The notes: generated from the sequence alone by a model not told the origin. A DNA stretch of 18,029 nucleotides from CADEFF01 sp964569315 (GCA_964569315.1 CAZMUZ010000078.1:1-18029), one strand, 5' to 3'. Shown: positions 1 through 8,521, numbered from the stretch's first letter. Made by a program: numbers and translations.

Positions 1-83
1 TAGGCGACCTTCCAGGCGCCGCCGTGATGGCCGTGGCCGTGGCCCTTCTTGACCTTCTTGATGATGATGGTGGCGTCGGCCAT
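1..83 (-). CDS. motB: Flagellar motor stator protein MotB, N-terminal fragment
   Basis: Only the first 27 codons are in the window; the gene runs off the left edge. They read MADATIIIKKVKKGHGHGHH and continue GGAWKVAY. This is the cytoplasmic N-terminus of MotB: a basic stretch, a His/Gly patch, then the start of the AWKVAYADF segment that leads into the single membrane helix. MotB pairs with MotA in the inner membrane as the proton-conducting, peptidoglycan-anchored stator. The channel Asp and the OmpA-like domain are outside the window. The start lies 13 bases after the motA stop on the same strand, so the two are very likely co-transcribed. No strong Shine-Dalgarno is visible. Identification rests on the N-terminal motif and the motA context. 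Confidence 0.9.
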   Translation of the reverse strand, partial: MADATIIIKKVKKGHGHGHHGGAWKVA

Positions 84-96
84 GGCGAGACTGCGA

Positions 97-957
97 TCAG
101 ACCGGCGGAAGCGCCTGCACCGCCTCTTCGACCTCGTAGAAGGTCGGGCGGACATTCTCGAGCAGCGCCTTGCGCGCGAACTCGACGGAAACCGCCGGCG
201 GGTTGCCCTGCATATGGGCGAGGATTCCCGCCTTGATGCATTGCAGATATTTGGCCTCGGCGTCGTCCGCCGACTTGCAGGCCACCGCGAGCGGAGCGAG
301 GAAGCCGTACGAGAGGAACACGCCGAGGAAGGTGCCGACGAGCGCGCCGCCGATCAGGTGGCCGAGCACCTCCGGCGGCTCCGTGATGGAGCCCATGGTC
401 TTGATGACGCCGAGCACCGCGGCCACGATGCCGAGCGCCGGCATGCCGTCCGCCATGGACTGGATGGCATTGGAGACCTGGAGCTGTTCCTGGTGGTGGG
501 TGTCCAGCTCCTCGTCGATCAGCGCCTCGATCTGGTGCGGGTTGTCGGTCCCGAGCGTCAGCATGCGCAGATAGTCGCAGAGGAAGACCAGCGCGTGGTG
601 GTCGCTGGCGAACTTGGGGAACTGCTGAAAGAGGCTGCTTTCCTCGGGATTCTCGACGTGGGATTCGAGCGCCAGCATGCCCTTGGTCTTGGCGAGCTTG
701 AAGATCTGGTAGAGCAGGCTCAGCAGCTCGATATAGCTTTCCTTGTTGTGCTTCGCCCCCTTCAGGATGCGCATGACCGCATTGGCGGTGCGCTTGAGAA
801 CGAAAGGCGGATTGCCGATCACGAAGGCGCCGACGGCCGCGCCGACGATGATCACAGCCTCGAAGGGCTGGATCAGGACGGCCAAATGACCACCCATCGC
901 CGTGTATCCGCCAATGACGCTGGCGATGACGACGACGGCACCGATAATAACGAACAT
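97..957 (-). CDS. motA: Flagellar motor stator protein MotA
   Basis: 286 residues, close to the 295 of E. coli MotA, and alignable without gaps through most of its length. It is the multi-pass inner-membrane subunit that, with MotB, couples proton flow to flagellar rotation. Visible landmarks are the N-terminal helix (1-20), a second helix ending in GAFVIGNP (about 33-50), the cytoplasmic loop, and helices 3 and 4. The two conserved prolines are present: P173 in DGMPALGIVAAV and P222 in GFLAPLA. In the loop, E98 is conserved; the position of E. coli R90 is Lys (K90), a conservative change of a charge that interacts with FliG. The ATG start gives the expected MF(V/L)IIG beginning. The upstream gap to the cystathionine gamma-lyase gene is 83 bases; motB follows after 13. 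Confidence 0.96.
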   Translation of the reverse strand: MFVIIGAVVVIASVIGGYTAMGGHLAVLIQPFEAVIIVGAAVGAFVIGNPPFVLKRTANAVMRILKGAKHNKESYIELLSLLYQIFKLAKTKGMLALESHVENPEESSLFQQFPKFASDHHALVFLCDYLRMLTLGTDNPHQIEALIDEELDTHHQEQLQVSNAIQSMADGMPALGIVAAVLGVIKTMGSITEPPEVLGHLIGGALVGTFLGVFLSYGFLAPLAVACKSADDAEAKYLQCIKAGILAHMQGNPPAVSVEFARKALLENVRPTFYEVEEAVQALPPV

Positions 958-1040
958 GGGCCGCGGACCCCGACGGAACGCTTTGGTCTTCTCTGGCCCA
1001 GAAACTCGCCGATCGGGGTTAAAATCCGGTTTAGCGCGGC

Positions 1041-2228
1041 TTAATTCAGCGCCTGATCGAGATCATGGATCAGGTCGTCGAGATCCTCGATCCCGACGGA
1101 AAGCCGCACCAATCCTTCGCCGATGCCGAGCCGCACGCGCTCTGCCGCCGGGATCGAGGCGTGGGTCATGATGCCCGGATGCTCGATCAGGCTCTCGACC
1201 CCGCCCAGGCTTTCCGCCAGCGCGAAGATTTCGCAGCGCTCGAGGAAACGCCTGGCGGCCGGGAGCCCGCCCTTGAGATTGGCCGACAGCATGCCGCCGA
1301 ATCCATGCATCTGGCGCCGGGCGAGCGCATGGTGGGCATGGCTCGGCAGCCCGGGGTAATGCACGCGATCCACGGCGGGGTGGCGCTCCAGCCACTGCGC
1401 GATGGCGAGCGCGCTCGCGCAGTGGCGTTCCATCCTGAGCGCCAACGTCTTGAGGCCGCGAAGAGCGAGGAAACTGTCGAAAGGCCCCTGGATGCCGCCG
1501 ACCGCATTCTGCAGGAAGCCGAGCCGTTCCCGGAGCTCGGCATTCTCGCCGACGATCGCGAGCCCCCCGATCATGTCGGAGTGGCCGTTCAGATACTTCG
1601 TGGCCGAATGCATCACCAGGTCGAAACCGAGATCGAGCGGGCGCTGCACATAAGGGCTCGCGAAGGTGTTGTCGGCGACCGCGATCAGCTTGTGCCGTTT
1701 CGCGATCTTCGCCACGGCCTCGAGATCGACCAGCCGCAGCAGCGGATTGGTCGGCGTCTCGACCCATACCATGCGGGTTTCCGGCGTGATCGCCGCCTCG
1801 AGCCGGGCGGCGTCGGTCAGATCGACGAAGCTGAAGCGGTGGCCGGCCGAGCGCTCGCGCACCCGCGTAAAGAGCCGCCGCGTGCCACCATAGAGATCCT
1901 CCATGGCGACGATATGCGAGCCATGCTCCAGCAGCTCGAGGATGGTCGAGATCGCGGCGAGGCCGGAGGCGAAGGCGAAGCCCGCGCTGCCGTTCTCGAG
2001 GTCGGCGGCGCAGCGCTCATAGGCCATCCGTGTCGGGTTCTGGCTTCGCGCATAGTCGTAGCCCTTATGGACGCCCGGACTCTCCTGCACGAAGGTGGAG
2101 GTCGCGTAGATCGGCATCATGATGGCGCCCGTGGTCGGGTCGGGGGTCTGGCCGGCATGGATGCCTCGCGTCGCGAAGCCGCGGCGGTTGCCGCGGGCGG
2201 GCTTGGCGGATTCGTCGGGCGGGCTCAT
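1041..2228 (-). CDS. Cystathionine gamma-lyase / gamma-synthase (Cys/Met metabolism PLP enzyme)
   Basis: 395 residues, typical for the fold-type I Cys/Met-metabolism PLP family. The phosphate-binding Y59/R61 lie in YDYARSQNPTR, D186 in VADNTF binds the pyridine nitrogen, and K211 in SATKYLNGHSD forms the internal aldimine. E339 in LAESLGGVES is the residue found in gamma-lyases and gamma-synthases. Gamma-lyase cleaves cystathionine to cysteine, 2-oxobutanoate and ammonia; gamma-synthase makes cystathionine from an activated homoserine and cysteine. The motifs do not separate the two. The adjacent cystathionine beta-synthase favours gamma-lyase in reverse transsulfuration; this is inference from context. 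The ATG at 2228 has a GAGG overlapping the TGA of the upstream gene (AGATGAGG, then five bases to ATG), so translation is probably coupled. Cytoplasmic. Confidence 0.93.
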   Translation of the reverse strand: MSPPDESAKPARGNRRGFATRGIHAGQTPDPTTGAIMMPIYATSTFVQESPGVHKGYDYARSQNPTRMAYERCAADLENGSAGFAFASGLAAISTILELLEHGSHIVAMEDLYGGTRRLFTRVRERSAGHRFSFVDLTDAARLEAAITPETRMVWVETPTNPLLRLVDLEAVAKIAKRHKLIAVADNTFASPYVQRPLDLGFDLVMHSATKYLNGHSDMIGGLAIVGENAELRERLGFLQNAVGGIQGPFDSFLALRGLKTLALRMERHCASALAIAQWLERHPAVDRVHYPGLPSHAHHALARRQMHGFGGMLSANLKGGLPAARRFLERCEIFALAESLGGVESLIEHPGIMTHASIPAAERVRLGIGEGLVRLSVGIEDLDDLIHDLDQALN

Positions 2229-2235
2229 CCGAACC

Positions 2236-3606
2236 TCATCTGATATTGCGGCGAAGGTGATTGAGCAGGTCGATCCGGGTGATGAGCCCGACGAGCTTCG
2301 GACCCTGCATCACGATCGCCACATGGTCGCGCGCGAAGATCGGCAACAGGTCTGACATCGGCGCCCCCGCGTCGATGGTCTCGAGCTTCGAGGTCATCGC
2401 ATCGCGCACCGGCTTCGCGAAGCCCTCGGCGTCCTTGGCGACCACCATGAGCAGGTCGGACTCGTCGAGAATCCCCACGATCCTGCCGTTCTCCAGCACG
2501 GGAAGCTGCGAGATGTCGTAGAGCTTCATCCGCCCGTAGCCGATATTGAGGGTATCGTCCGGCGAGAGCGTGACCGTGGCGCGTTCCTCATGGCGTCGCG
2601 GCACCAGATCGCCGAGGTCGCCGCGCTGCGGCCGGTCGAGCAGCCCCTGGTCCAGCATCCAGAAATCGTTGAACATCTTGGAGAGATACTTGTTGCCGCT
2701 GTCGCAGACGAAGCTGACGACGCGCTTCGGCCGGGTCTGCGCCCGGCAATAGCGGAGCGCCGCCGCGAGCAGCGTGCCCGACGAAGAGCCGGCGAGGATG
2801 CCCTCGAGCCGAAGCAGCTCCCGCGCCGCTTCCAGGCTTTCGCGATCCTCGACGACATAGGCGTGCTTCACCAGCGAGAGATCGCAGTTGGGTGGCACGA
2901 AATCCTCGCCGATGCCCTCCACCAGCCAGGAGCCCGGCTCGATCATCCTGCCGGTCTCGACCAGCGGTGCCAGCACGGAGCCCTTCGGATCGGCCAGCAC
3001 CATCTCGACATGCGGCGCGGTCTCCTTCATGAAGCGGCCGACGCCGGTCAGCGTCCCGCCGGAGCCGACGCCGACCACCACCGCATCCAGCGACTGTTCC
3101 ATCTGGTGCCAGATTTCCGGGCCCGTCCCGGTTTCATGGGCGCGGGGGTTGGCGGGGTTGGCGAACTGGTTGACGTAGAAGGCATTGGGCGTTTCGCGCG
3201 CGAGCCGCGCCGCCATGTCCTGGTAATAGTCGGCATGGCCCTTGCCGACGTCGGAACGGGTCATTCGGACCTCGGCGCCGAGGGCCTTCAGATGGAATAC
3301 CTTCTCCTGCGCCATCTTGTCGGGAATGACGAGCAGCAGTCGATAGTTCTTCTGCGCCGCGACCAAAGCGAGGCCGAGACCGGTATTGCCGGCGGTCGCC
3401 TCGATCAGCGTGCCGCCGGGCCCGATCTTCCCTTCCCGTTCCGCGGCCTCGATCATGGAAAGCGCGATCCGGTCCTTGATCGAGCCGCCCGGATTCTGGT
3501 TCTCGAGCTTGAGGAAGAGCCGGCAGGGCCCGGTATCGATATGGCGCACCTCGACCAGCGGCGTATCGCCGATCATCGCCAGCACATTGCGATAGGTGGC
3601 TGCCAT
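2236..3606 (-). CDS. Cystathionine beta-synthase with C-terminal CBS domain pair
   Basis: 456 residues from the ATG at 3606. The frame also allows a GTG nine codons earlier (3633), but GGGAG lies six bases before the ATG, so I choose the ATG. Residues 1-320 are a fold-type II PLP enzyme: K44 in GGSIKDR binds PLP, TAGNTGLGLA (71-80) resembles the substrate loop, and GVGSGGTLTG (179-188) is the phosphate loop. Residues about 335-450 form two CBS modules ending LITRIDLLNHL. This layout matches cystathionine beta-synthase (serine plus homocysteine to cystathionine) better than plain cysteine synthase, which has no CBS pair. The haem-binding N-terminal segment of animal CBS is absent, as usual in bacteria. 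The gene ends seven bases before the gamma-lyase gene. A role as O-acetylserine sulfhydrylase cannot be excluded. Confidence 0.93.
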   Translation of the reverse strand: MAATYRNVLAMIGDTPLVEVRHIDTGPCRLFLKLENQNPGGSIKDRIALSMIEAAEREGKIGPGGTLIEATAGNTGLGLALVAAQKNYRLLLVIPDKMAQEKVFHLKALGAEVRMTRSDVGKGHADYYQDMAARLARETPNAFYVNQFANPANPRAHETGTGPEIWHQMEQSLDAVVVGVGSGGTLTGVGRFMKETAPHVEMVLADPKGSVLAPLVETGRMIEPGSWLVEGIGEDFVPPNCDLSLVKHAYVVEDRESLEAARELLRLEGILAGSSSGTLLAAALRYCRAQTRPKRVVSFVCDSGNKYLSKMFNDFWMLDQGLLDRPQRGDLGDLVPRRHEERATVTLSPDDTLNIGYGRMKLYDISQLPVLENGRIVGILDESDLLMVVAKDAEGFAKPVRDAMTSKLETIDAGAPMSDLLPIFARDHVAIVMQGPKLVGLITRIDLLNHLRRNIR

Positions 3607-3683
3607 GCCGTGCTCCCGCGAACGATTCCCCACCGAGGGTGCGCCGCCGCGTGCGGGCTGGCAAGTGGCCCGATCGTGTCGCG

Positions 3684-4916
3684 CTATTGCGGCGCGTCGA
3701 TCGAGCGGCTGCCGAGCAGGCGGCAGGGGAACCCGCCGCTGTCGAGCTTCGAGACGATCTCGCGCACATGCTCGGCGTTACGGGTCTCGATCACCGCATC
3801 CACGTCCGCGAACTTCACCGGCAGGTCGTAGAAGAGCCGCTGGTGATGAATCTCGATGATGTTGCCGCCGCTCTCGCCGATGAGCCTGGCGACGGCGCCG
3901 AGCACGCCCGGCGTGTCCGAGATCTCGATGCGAAGCGTGATGACCCGGCCGTCGCGCACGAGACCGCGCATCAGCACCTGGGAGAGCATGCGCACGTCGA
4001 TATTGCCGCCGCAGATGACGATTGCGACCTTGCGACCCCGGAACCGCTCGGGATGGTCGATGAGGGCGGCAAGCCCCGCGGCGCCGGCGCCCTCGGCCAC
4101 CAGCTTCTGCACCTCGACCAGCATCTGCACGGCGCGCTCGATCGCCGCCTCGGAAGCCAGCAGGATCTCCGGCACGAGCTTTTCGACGATGGCGCGGGTG
4201 AGGGCGCCCGGCGACTTGACGGCGATGCCTTCGGCGATGGTGAGGCCGCCAGAGGCCGGCTTCTCGCCGCGGACCGCGTTAAGCATGGAGGGGTAGAGAG
4301 CGGCCTCGACGCCGATCACCTCGATGCGGGGCGCCAGCGCCTCGATCGCGGTGGCGATGCCGGCGATGAGGCCGCCGCCGCCGATCGGGACCACGACGCA
4401 GTCGATGTCGGGGCGATCCTCCAGCAGCTCGAGGCCGATCGTGCCCTGGCCGGCGATAATCCGCGCATCGTCGTAGGGATGGACGAAGATCAGCCCTTCG
4501 CGCTCAGCGAGGTCACGGGCGAAGACGGCGGCGGCATCGATACCGTCGCCTTCCAGGACGACCCGCGCGCCATAGGCGCGGGTGCGCTCGACCTTATTGA
4601 AGGGCGTGCCCTTCGGCATGACGATGGTGGCCGGAATGCCGAGCCGTTGGGCATGAAAAGCCACGCCCTGGGCATGATTGCCGGCCGACATGGCGATGAC
4701 GCCGGCCTTGGCTTCGGCCGGGGTCAGGCTTTTCAGCTTGTTGAGCGCACCGCGGTCCTTGAAGGAGCCGGTATATTGCTGGTTCTCGAGCTTCAGCAGC
4801 ACGGAGGCGGCGCCCAGCGCCTCGGCGATGCGCGGCGCGCTGACGGCGGGCGTGCGCACGACCTTGCCTTCGATCGCGGCGGCGGCCGCACGGATATCCT
4901 CGAGACTGACGCTCAT
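3684..4916 (-). CDS. Threonine ammonia-lyase (threonine dehydratase) with C-terminal ACT domain
   Basis: 410 residues. A fold-type II PLP catalytic domain (1-320) is followed by an ACT-type regulatory domain (about 327-400, starting ITLRIEISDTPGVLGAVARL). K53 in TGSFKDRGA forms the Schiff base, SAGNHAQGVA (77-86) is the substrate-binding loop and GGGGL (179-183) holds the PLP phosphate. The enzyme deaminates threonine (and often serine) to 2-oxobutanoate and ammonia in the cytoplasm. The length exceeds the 329-residue TdcB type and has one ACT-like domain, unlike the roughly 510-residue IlvA with two, so it could serve isoleucine synthesis or threonine breakdown; the sequence does not settle which. 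Its ATG overlaps the acylase stop as ATGA (4913-4916), a sign of translational coupling. The cystathionine beta-synthase gene starts 77 bases after its stop. Confidence 0.93.
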   Translation of the reverse strand: MSVSLEDIRAAAAAIEGKVVRTPAVSAPRIAEALGAASVLLKLENQQYTGSFKDRGALNKLKSLTPAEAKAGVIAMSAGNHAQGVAFHAQRLGIPATIVMPKGTPFNKVERTRAYGARVVLEGDGIDAAAVFARDLAEREGLIFVHPYDDARIIAGQGTIGLELLEDRPDIDCVVVPIGGGGLIAGIATAIEALAPRIEVIGVEAALYPSMLNAVRGEKPASGGLTIAEGIAVKSPGALTRAIVEKLVPEILLASEAAIERAVQMLVEVQKLVAEGAGAAGLAALIDHPERFRGRKVAIVICGGNIDVRMLSQVLMRGLVRDGRVITLRIEISDTPGVLGAVARLIGESGGNIIEIHHQRLFYDLPVKFADVDAVIETRNAEHVREIVSKLDSGGFPCRLLGSRSIDAPQ

Positions 4917-7333
4917 GGCGTAGCGGCGGCTTCTCCCTCGCCGGGCGGCCGGAGCAGGAGGCGTCCGCCGGTTGCATCTCCGACGATAGTCGTCCCGGTG
5001 CCGTCGCGCCAGCGTTGCAATTGATCCGCGTAGTGCGGCGAAAGCGGATTGCCCGACTGGCCGCCCGCGATCACGAACTGCGACCGCGCAGGATCGGCGA
5101 GGTCATAGACCGCGCGATAGCCGGCGCCATGCAGGTCGGGGAAGTCGACCCGGTCCTGGCGGGGCAGGGCGGTGGCGCGATTGATCGTGTAATTGTCGCC
5201 GTCGGTCTCGAGATCCTGACGGGTGAGCCAGTCGAGCGGGCCGAGCCGGCTGAAGACCGCGTGCGCGAAAGGCGCGTGATGGGCCTGCCCCCAGCGCCAG
5301 CGGCTCGCGTCCTTGCCATAGGGCGCGACGAGGTCGGCGAGGGTCCGCTGCAGGGCCGTGGCGACGGTCACGGCGCAGCTTTCCGGCTCGGGCGTCGACA
5401 GATTGTCGCACCAGGCCCGGTCGGACGGCACATCGCCGAAGAGCACGCGGCCGATCGTCTCAGCGTTCCACCAGTTATATTCCCCGAAAAGGTCGCCGAG
5501 CTCGTCGGCGAAAAGCGCTTCGTTGAGACGGACGATCCAGGCGTTGAAGATCAGCGGCTGCGGCGCGTCGCGGTCGGCACGGAAATCCCAGTCCCGCAAC
5601 AGATCGAGCACCTGGGCTTCGAAGGCATCGACGCCGGTCGGGCTCGATGCTGCGAGCTCGACGAGCTTCGGAAGCAGGCTTCGCGCGGCGAGCGACAGCG
5701 TATCCACCTGGAGTCTGGCCATGCCGTCCAGCGTGATCGGGCCGGCGGCGGCTTGTTCGGCGATGTCCTCGAGGATGCGGTCCACGCGATAGGGCGCGTC
5801 GAAGCGGGCACCCACGAAATAGGGATAGTAGGGCGGCCGGATGTCGTTGTTGGCGGTGGCGATGACGCCGTCTCCGGGATCGGCGCGCTGCGGCAGCTCC
5901 AGATCGTCGAGCAGGCGCTCCCAGTCATAGGTCGCGTCGGCGCCGGGCACCGGCATCTGGCTTCCGCTTTCGAGCGTGCGACGCACCGGGATACGCCCGG
6001 CGGCGAGGAAGCCGATCCGTTCGCGATCGGCATAGACGATGTTCTGCACCGGGCAATCGAACAGGCTGAGGGCGGAGCGGAACTCGCCGGCATCCTGCGC
6101 TCGGTTCATGCGATAGAGCGCTTCCGGCGTGCGAACGCTGCCGTCGAGGCAGGCCCAGGCGAGGGCGACGACCTGATCCGGCCCCGCGATACCCGCGGCG
6201 CGTCCGATATCGGAGATCACCGGCCCGTGCCGCGTCGAGCGCACCGTAAATTTGACGTCCGGCGCGCCGCGCACCTGGATGGTTTCCTCCCGCGTCTCGA
6301 AGGGCCGGGGTCCGAGCGGCGTCATGTAGTGGTTGGGCTGGCCGCTCGCGAGCGTCTCGATGAAGAGGTCCTGATTGTCGGCGACCGTGGTGGTAAGCCC
6401 CCAGGCAACGTTGTCGTTCTGACCGAGCACCATGAAGGGGACGCCGGGCGCCGTCGCGCCCGTCATGCTGCCCTGCGGCGTCTCGATGCGCGCCAGATAC
6501 CACTGGATCGGCAGACCGAGGCCGAGATGGGGATCATTCGCCAGCATCGGATGGCCGGTGTCGGTGAGGCGACCCGCGACCACCCAGCTATTGGAAGCGC
6601 CGGACAGCGCCGGCAGGCCCGGAAGTCCGGCGGAAGCGGCGCGCCAGGCGGTCGCGGGATCGATCGCGCCTTCGACGACCTCCGGCAGCGTCGCGGGCCA
6701 GAGGGATTCGAGCTGAGCGGGGGTGAGCTTGCGGGCGAGGCCGGCACGCAGCCATTCGTCCTGCCAGTTGCTGCTGAGCTGATATGCCATGAGCCAACCC
6801 CAGAGCAGCGAGTCCTGGGGGCGCCAGGCCTGCGGCTCCGTGCGCAGCAGATAGAACTCGGGCGGCCAGGCGCCGCGATGCCCGCCGATATAGGCGTTCA
6901 CCCCGTCGCTATAGGAATTCAGCAGCGCCTGCAGCTCGGGCGGCTGCCGCGCGAAGCTCTCCGCCGCGAGCGAGGCGAAGCCGAACAGCCGCATCATGCG
7001 GTCGGTTTCGACCGTCGCCGGGCCGACGACCTCGGAGAGCCGTCCGCTTGCGAGACGGCGCTGGAATTCCATCTGGAAGAGCCGGTCGCCCGCATGGAGA
7101 TAGCCGAGCGCGAAGGCCGCATCGCGTTCGTCGCCGGCATAGATCGTCGGCACGCCGGCAGCGTCGAAGCGTATCTCGACCGGCTGCGCGAGACCCGCCA
7201 GAACGATCTCGCCGTCATGAACGGGAAGGGCGCTCCTGAGCCAGAGCCATAGCCCGGCAAGGGCGAGCAGCAGAATTCCGGCGGTGGCGGCGGCGCCCCA
7301 GAGCGACCAGCGCAGCCAGCGCCTTTGCTTCAT
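4913..7333 (-). CDS. Penicillin-acylase-family Ntn hydrolase, membrane-anchored
   Basis: 806 residues, near the size of E. coli penicillin G acylase (846). Residues 1-9 are basic and about 10-33 form one strongly hydrophobic helix, either an uncleaved signal anchor or a signal peptide, so the enzyme acts outside the cytoplasm. The alpha region shows the family pattern DAAGVPTIYAGDERDAAFALGYLHAGDRLFQM in two overlapping blocks (about 57-88), then RRLASGRLSE. The autoprocessing site is ALSGA / SNSWVVAG, making S247 the new N-terminal nucleophile; the beta chain would be about 560 residues, as in penicillin acylase. Near the C-terminus GDNYTINRA matches the family. Family members hydrolyse amide bonds of beta-lactams, acyl-homoserine lactones, polyamine or peptide conjugates; the substrate here cannot be read from the sequence. 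It lies 17 bases after the CoA-transferase gene and overlaps the threonine ammonia-lyase gene by 4. No good ribosome-binding site is visible. Confidence 0.93.
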   Translation of the reverse strand: MKQRRWLRWSLWGAAATAGILLLALAGLWLWLRSALPVHDGEIVLAGLAQPVEIRFDAAGVPTIYAGDERDAAFALGYLHAGDRLFQMEFQRRLASGRLSEVVGPATVETDRMMRLFGFASLAAESFARQPPELQALLNSYSDGVNAYIGGHRGAWPPEFYLLRTEPQAWRPQDSLLWGWLMAYQLSSNWQDEWLRAGLARKLTPAQLESLWPATLPEVVEGAIDPATAWRAASAGLPGLPALSGASNSWVVAGRLTDTGHPMLANDPHLGLGLPIQWYLARIETPQGSMTGATAPGVPFMVLGQNDNVAWGLTTTVADNQDLFIETLASGQPNHYMTPLGPRPFETREETIQVRGAPDVKFTVRSTRHGPVISDIGRAAGIAGPDQVVALAWACLDGSVRTPEALYRMNRAQDAGEFRSALSLFDCPVQNIVYADRERIGFLAAGRIPVRRTLESGSQMPVPGADATYDWERLLDDLELPQRADPGDGVIATANNDIRPPYYPYFVGARFDAPYRVDRILEDIAEQAAAGPITLDGMARLQVDTLSLAARSLLPKLVELAASSPTGVDAFEAQVLDLLRDWDFRADRDAPQPLIFNAWIVRLNEALFADELGDLFGEYNWWNAETIGRVLFGDVPSDRAWCDNLSTPEPESCAVTVATALQRTLADLVAPYGKDASRWRWGQAHHAPFAHAVFSRLGPLDWLTRQDLETDGDNYTINRATALPRQDRVDFPDLHGAGYRAVYDLADPARSQFVIAGGQSGNPLSPHYADQLQRWRDGTGTTIVGDATGGRLLLRPPGEGEAAATP

Positions 7334-7350
7334 CTAGGGCGCGCCGGCAT

Positions 7351-8511
7351 CTAGAGCGCGCCGGAGTCGAGGTCGGCGAGGATCCGGGCGCGGTCGCCGT
7401 CGAGCTTCGGCACCGGGCCCCGCTGCGGCACGTCTTCGAAGCCGGTCATCTTGATCGGGTTGCCGGCCACCTTGAGCGCGCCGAAATCCGGATCGTCGAT
7501 GCCGACCACCATGTTGCGGGCGGCGATCTGCGGGTCCGCAAAAAGGGCAGCCACGTCGTTGATGGGTCCGGAAGGGATGCCGGCGGCCTCGAGCAGCGGC
7601 AGCCAGTGGGCGCTCGTCCCAGTGCGCAGAACCGCCTCGATCTCCGCCTGCAGCGCCTCGACATGCTCGGCCCGGACCGCATTCGTCGCGAAGCGCGGAT
7701 CCTTCGGCCATTCCGGCCGGCCGAGCGTCTGCGACAGCTTGACGAAAAGCGCCTCGGTGCCGGCGGCGACGATGATGTGGCCGTCGGCCGTGGCGAAGGC
7801 GGCGAAGGGCGCGATCGAGGGATGGCGGGCGCCGAGCGGCGCCGGCGCCTTGCCGGTCGCGCAGTAGCGGGTGATCGCGTTCTCCAGGATGGCGACCTGG
7901 GAATCCAGCATCGCCACGTCGATCTTGATCGCCTCGCCGCTGCGCTCGCGATGGAGAAGCGCGGCGTTGACGCCGATCGCGGTGAAGAGCCCCGCCGCGA
8001 GGTCGCCGATGGAAGACCCGACGCGCACCGGCGGCCTTCCGACCTCGCCGGTGATGCTCATGATGCCGCCCATGGCCTGCGCCACCATGTCGTAGGCGGG
8101 CCGCAGGCTGTAGGGGCCGCTATGGCCGAAACCCGACGCGGCCGCGTAGATGAGCCGCGGAAACCTGGCATGGAGCTTGTCCCAGCCGAGCCCGAGGCGC
8201 TCCATGGTGCCGGGACGGAAATTCTCGACCACCACGTCGCCGCGAGCGAGGAGCCGGTCGAGCAAGGCGAGGTCGTCGGGCGATTTGAGGTTGAGGGCGA
8301 GGCTTTCCTTGCCGCGGTTAATCGCCGCGAAATAGCCGGATTTGCCGTCGAAAAAAGGGCCGTAGGCGCGCGAATCGTCGCCGCCGCCGGGCACCTCGAT
8401 CTTGATGACCCGGGCGCCGAGATCGGAGAGGACCATCGTGCAGTACGGGCCGGCCAGAACGCGCGTCAGATCGATGACGACGACACCGGAAAGCGGGCCG
8501 GCTATAGGCAT
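7351..8511 (-). CDS. CaiB/BaiF (family III) CoA-transferase
   Basis: 386 residues, the usual length for family III. The N-terminal Rossmann-like part carries GVVVIDLTRVLAGPYCTM and DLGARVIKIEVPGGGD; VVVENFRPGTMERLGL (93-108) and GHSGPYSLRPAYD are family signatures. D170 in VGSSIGDLAAGL aligns with the catalytic aspartate (Asp169 of formyl-CoA transferase) that forms the aspartyl-CoA anhydride. Enzymes of this family move CoA between carboxylic acids, such as carnitine, oxalate/formate, mesaconate or bile acids. The acid used here is unknown. AAGGAG sits ten bases before the ATG, a good Shine-Dalgarno. The gene starts a leftward run of genes and diverges from the decarboxylase gene. The acylase follows after 17 bases, suggesting co-transcription. 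Confidence 0.94.
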   Translation of the reverse strand: MPIAGPLSGVVVIDLTRVLAGPYCTMVLSDLGARVIKIEVPGGGDDSRAYGPFFDGKSGYFAAINRGKESLALNLKSPDDLALLDRLLARGDVVVENFRPGTMERLGLGWDKLHARFPRLIYAAASGFGHSGPYSLRPAYDMVAQAMGGIMSITGEVGRPPVRVGSSIGDLAAGLFTAIGVNAALLHRERSGEAIKIDVAMLDSQVAILENAITRYCATGKAPAPLGARHPSIAPFAAFATADGHIIVAAGTEALFVKLSQTLGRPEWPKDPRFATNAVRAEHVEALQAEIEAVLRTGTSAHWLPLLEAAGIPSGPINDVAALFADPQIAARNMVVGIDDPDFGALKVAGNPIKMTGFEDVPQRGPVPKLDGDRARILADLDSGAL

Positions 8512-8521
8512 CGTTTCGATG

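Noticed and set aside
1008..1034. A flagellar sigma28-like promoter before motA (TAAA followed by CCCGATCG on the minus strand).
   Set aside because: The spacing between the two parts is about 8 bases instead of the usual 11 and the -10 part matches only partly. I could not support it.
3607..3683. A promoter or terminator in the 77 bases between the threonine ammonia-lyase and CBS genes.
   Set aside because: No convincing hexamer pair or stem with a T-tail was found, so nothing is annotated.
1065..5024. Several 390-460-codon plus-strand frames opposite the three PLP enzyme genes.
   Set aside because: All lie antisense to well-supported enzymes and have the low-complexity composition of shadow frames.
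5015..7252. A 745-codon open frame on the plus strand opposite the acylase gene.
   Set aside because: Its product is rich in Arg, Gly, Ala, Asp and Glu with no domain I recognise, while the minus strand encodes a clear penicillin-acylase-family protein. Long antisense frames are expected in GC-rich DNA.
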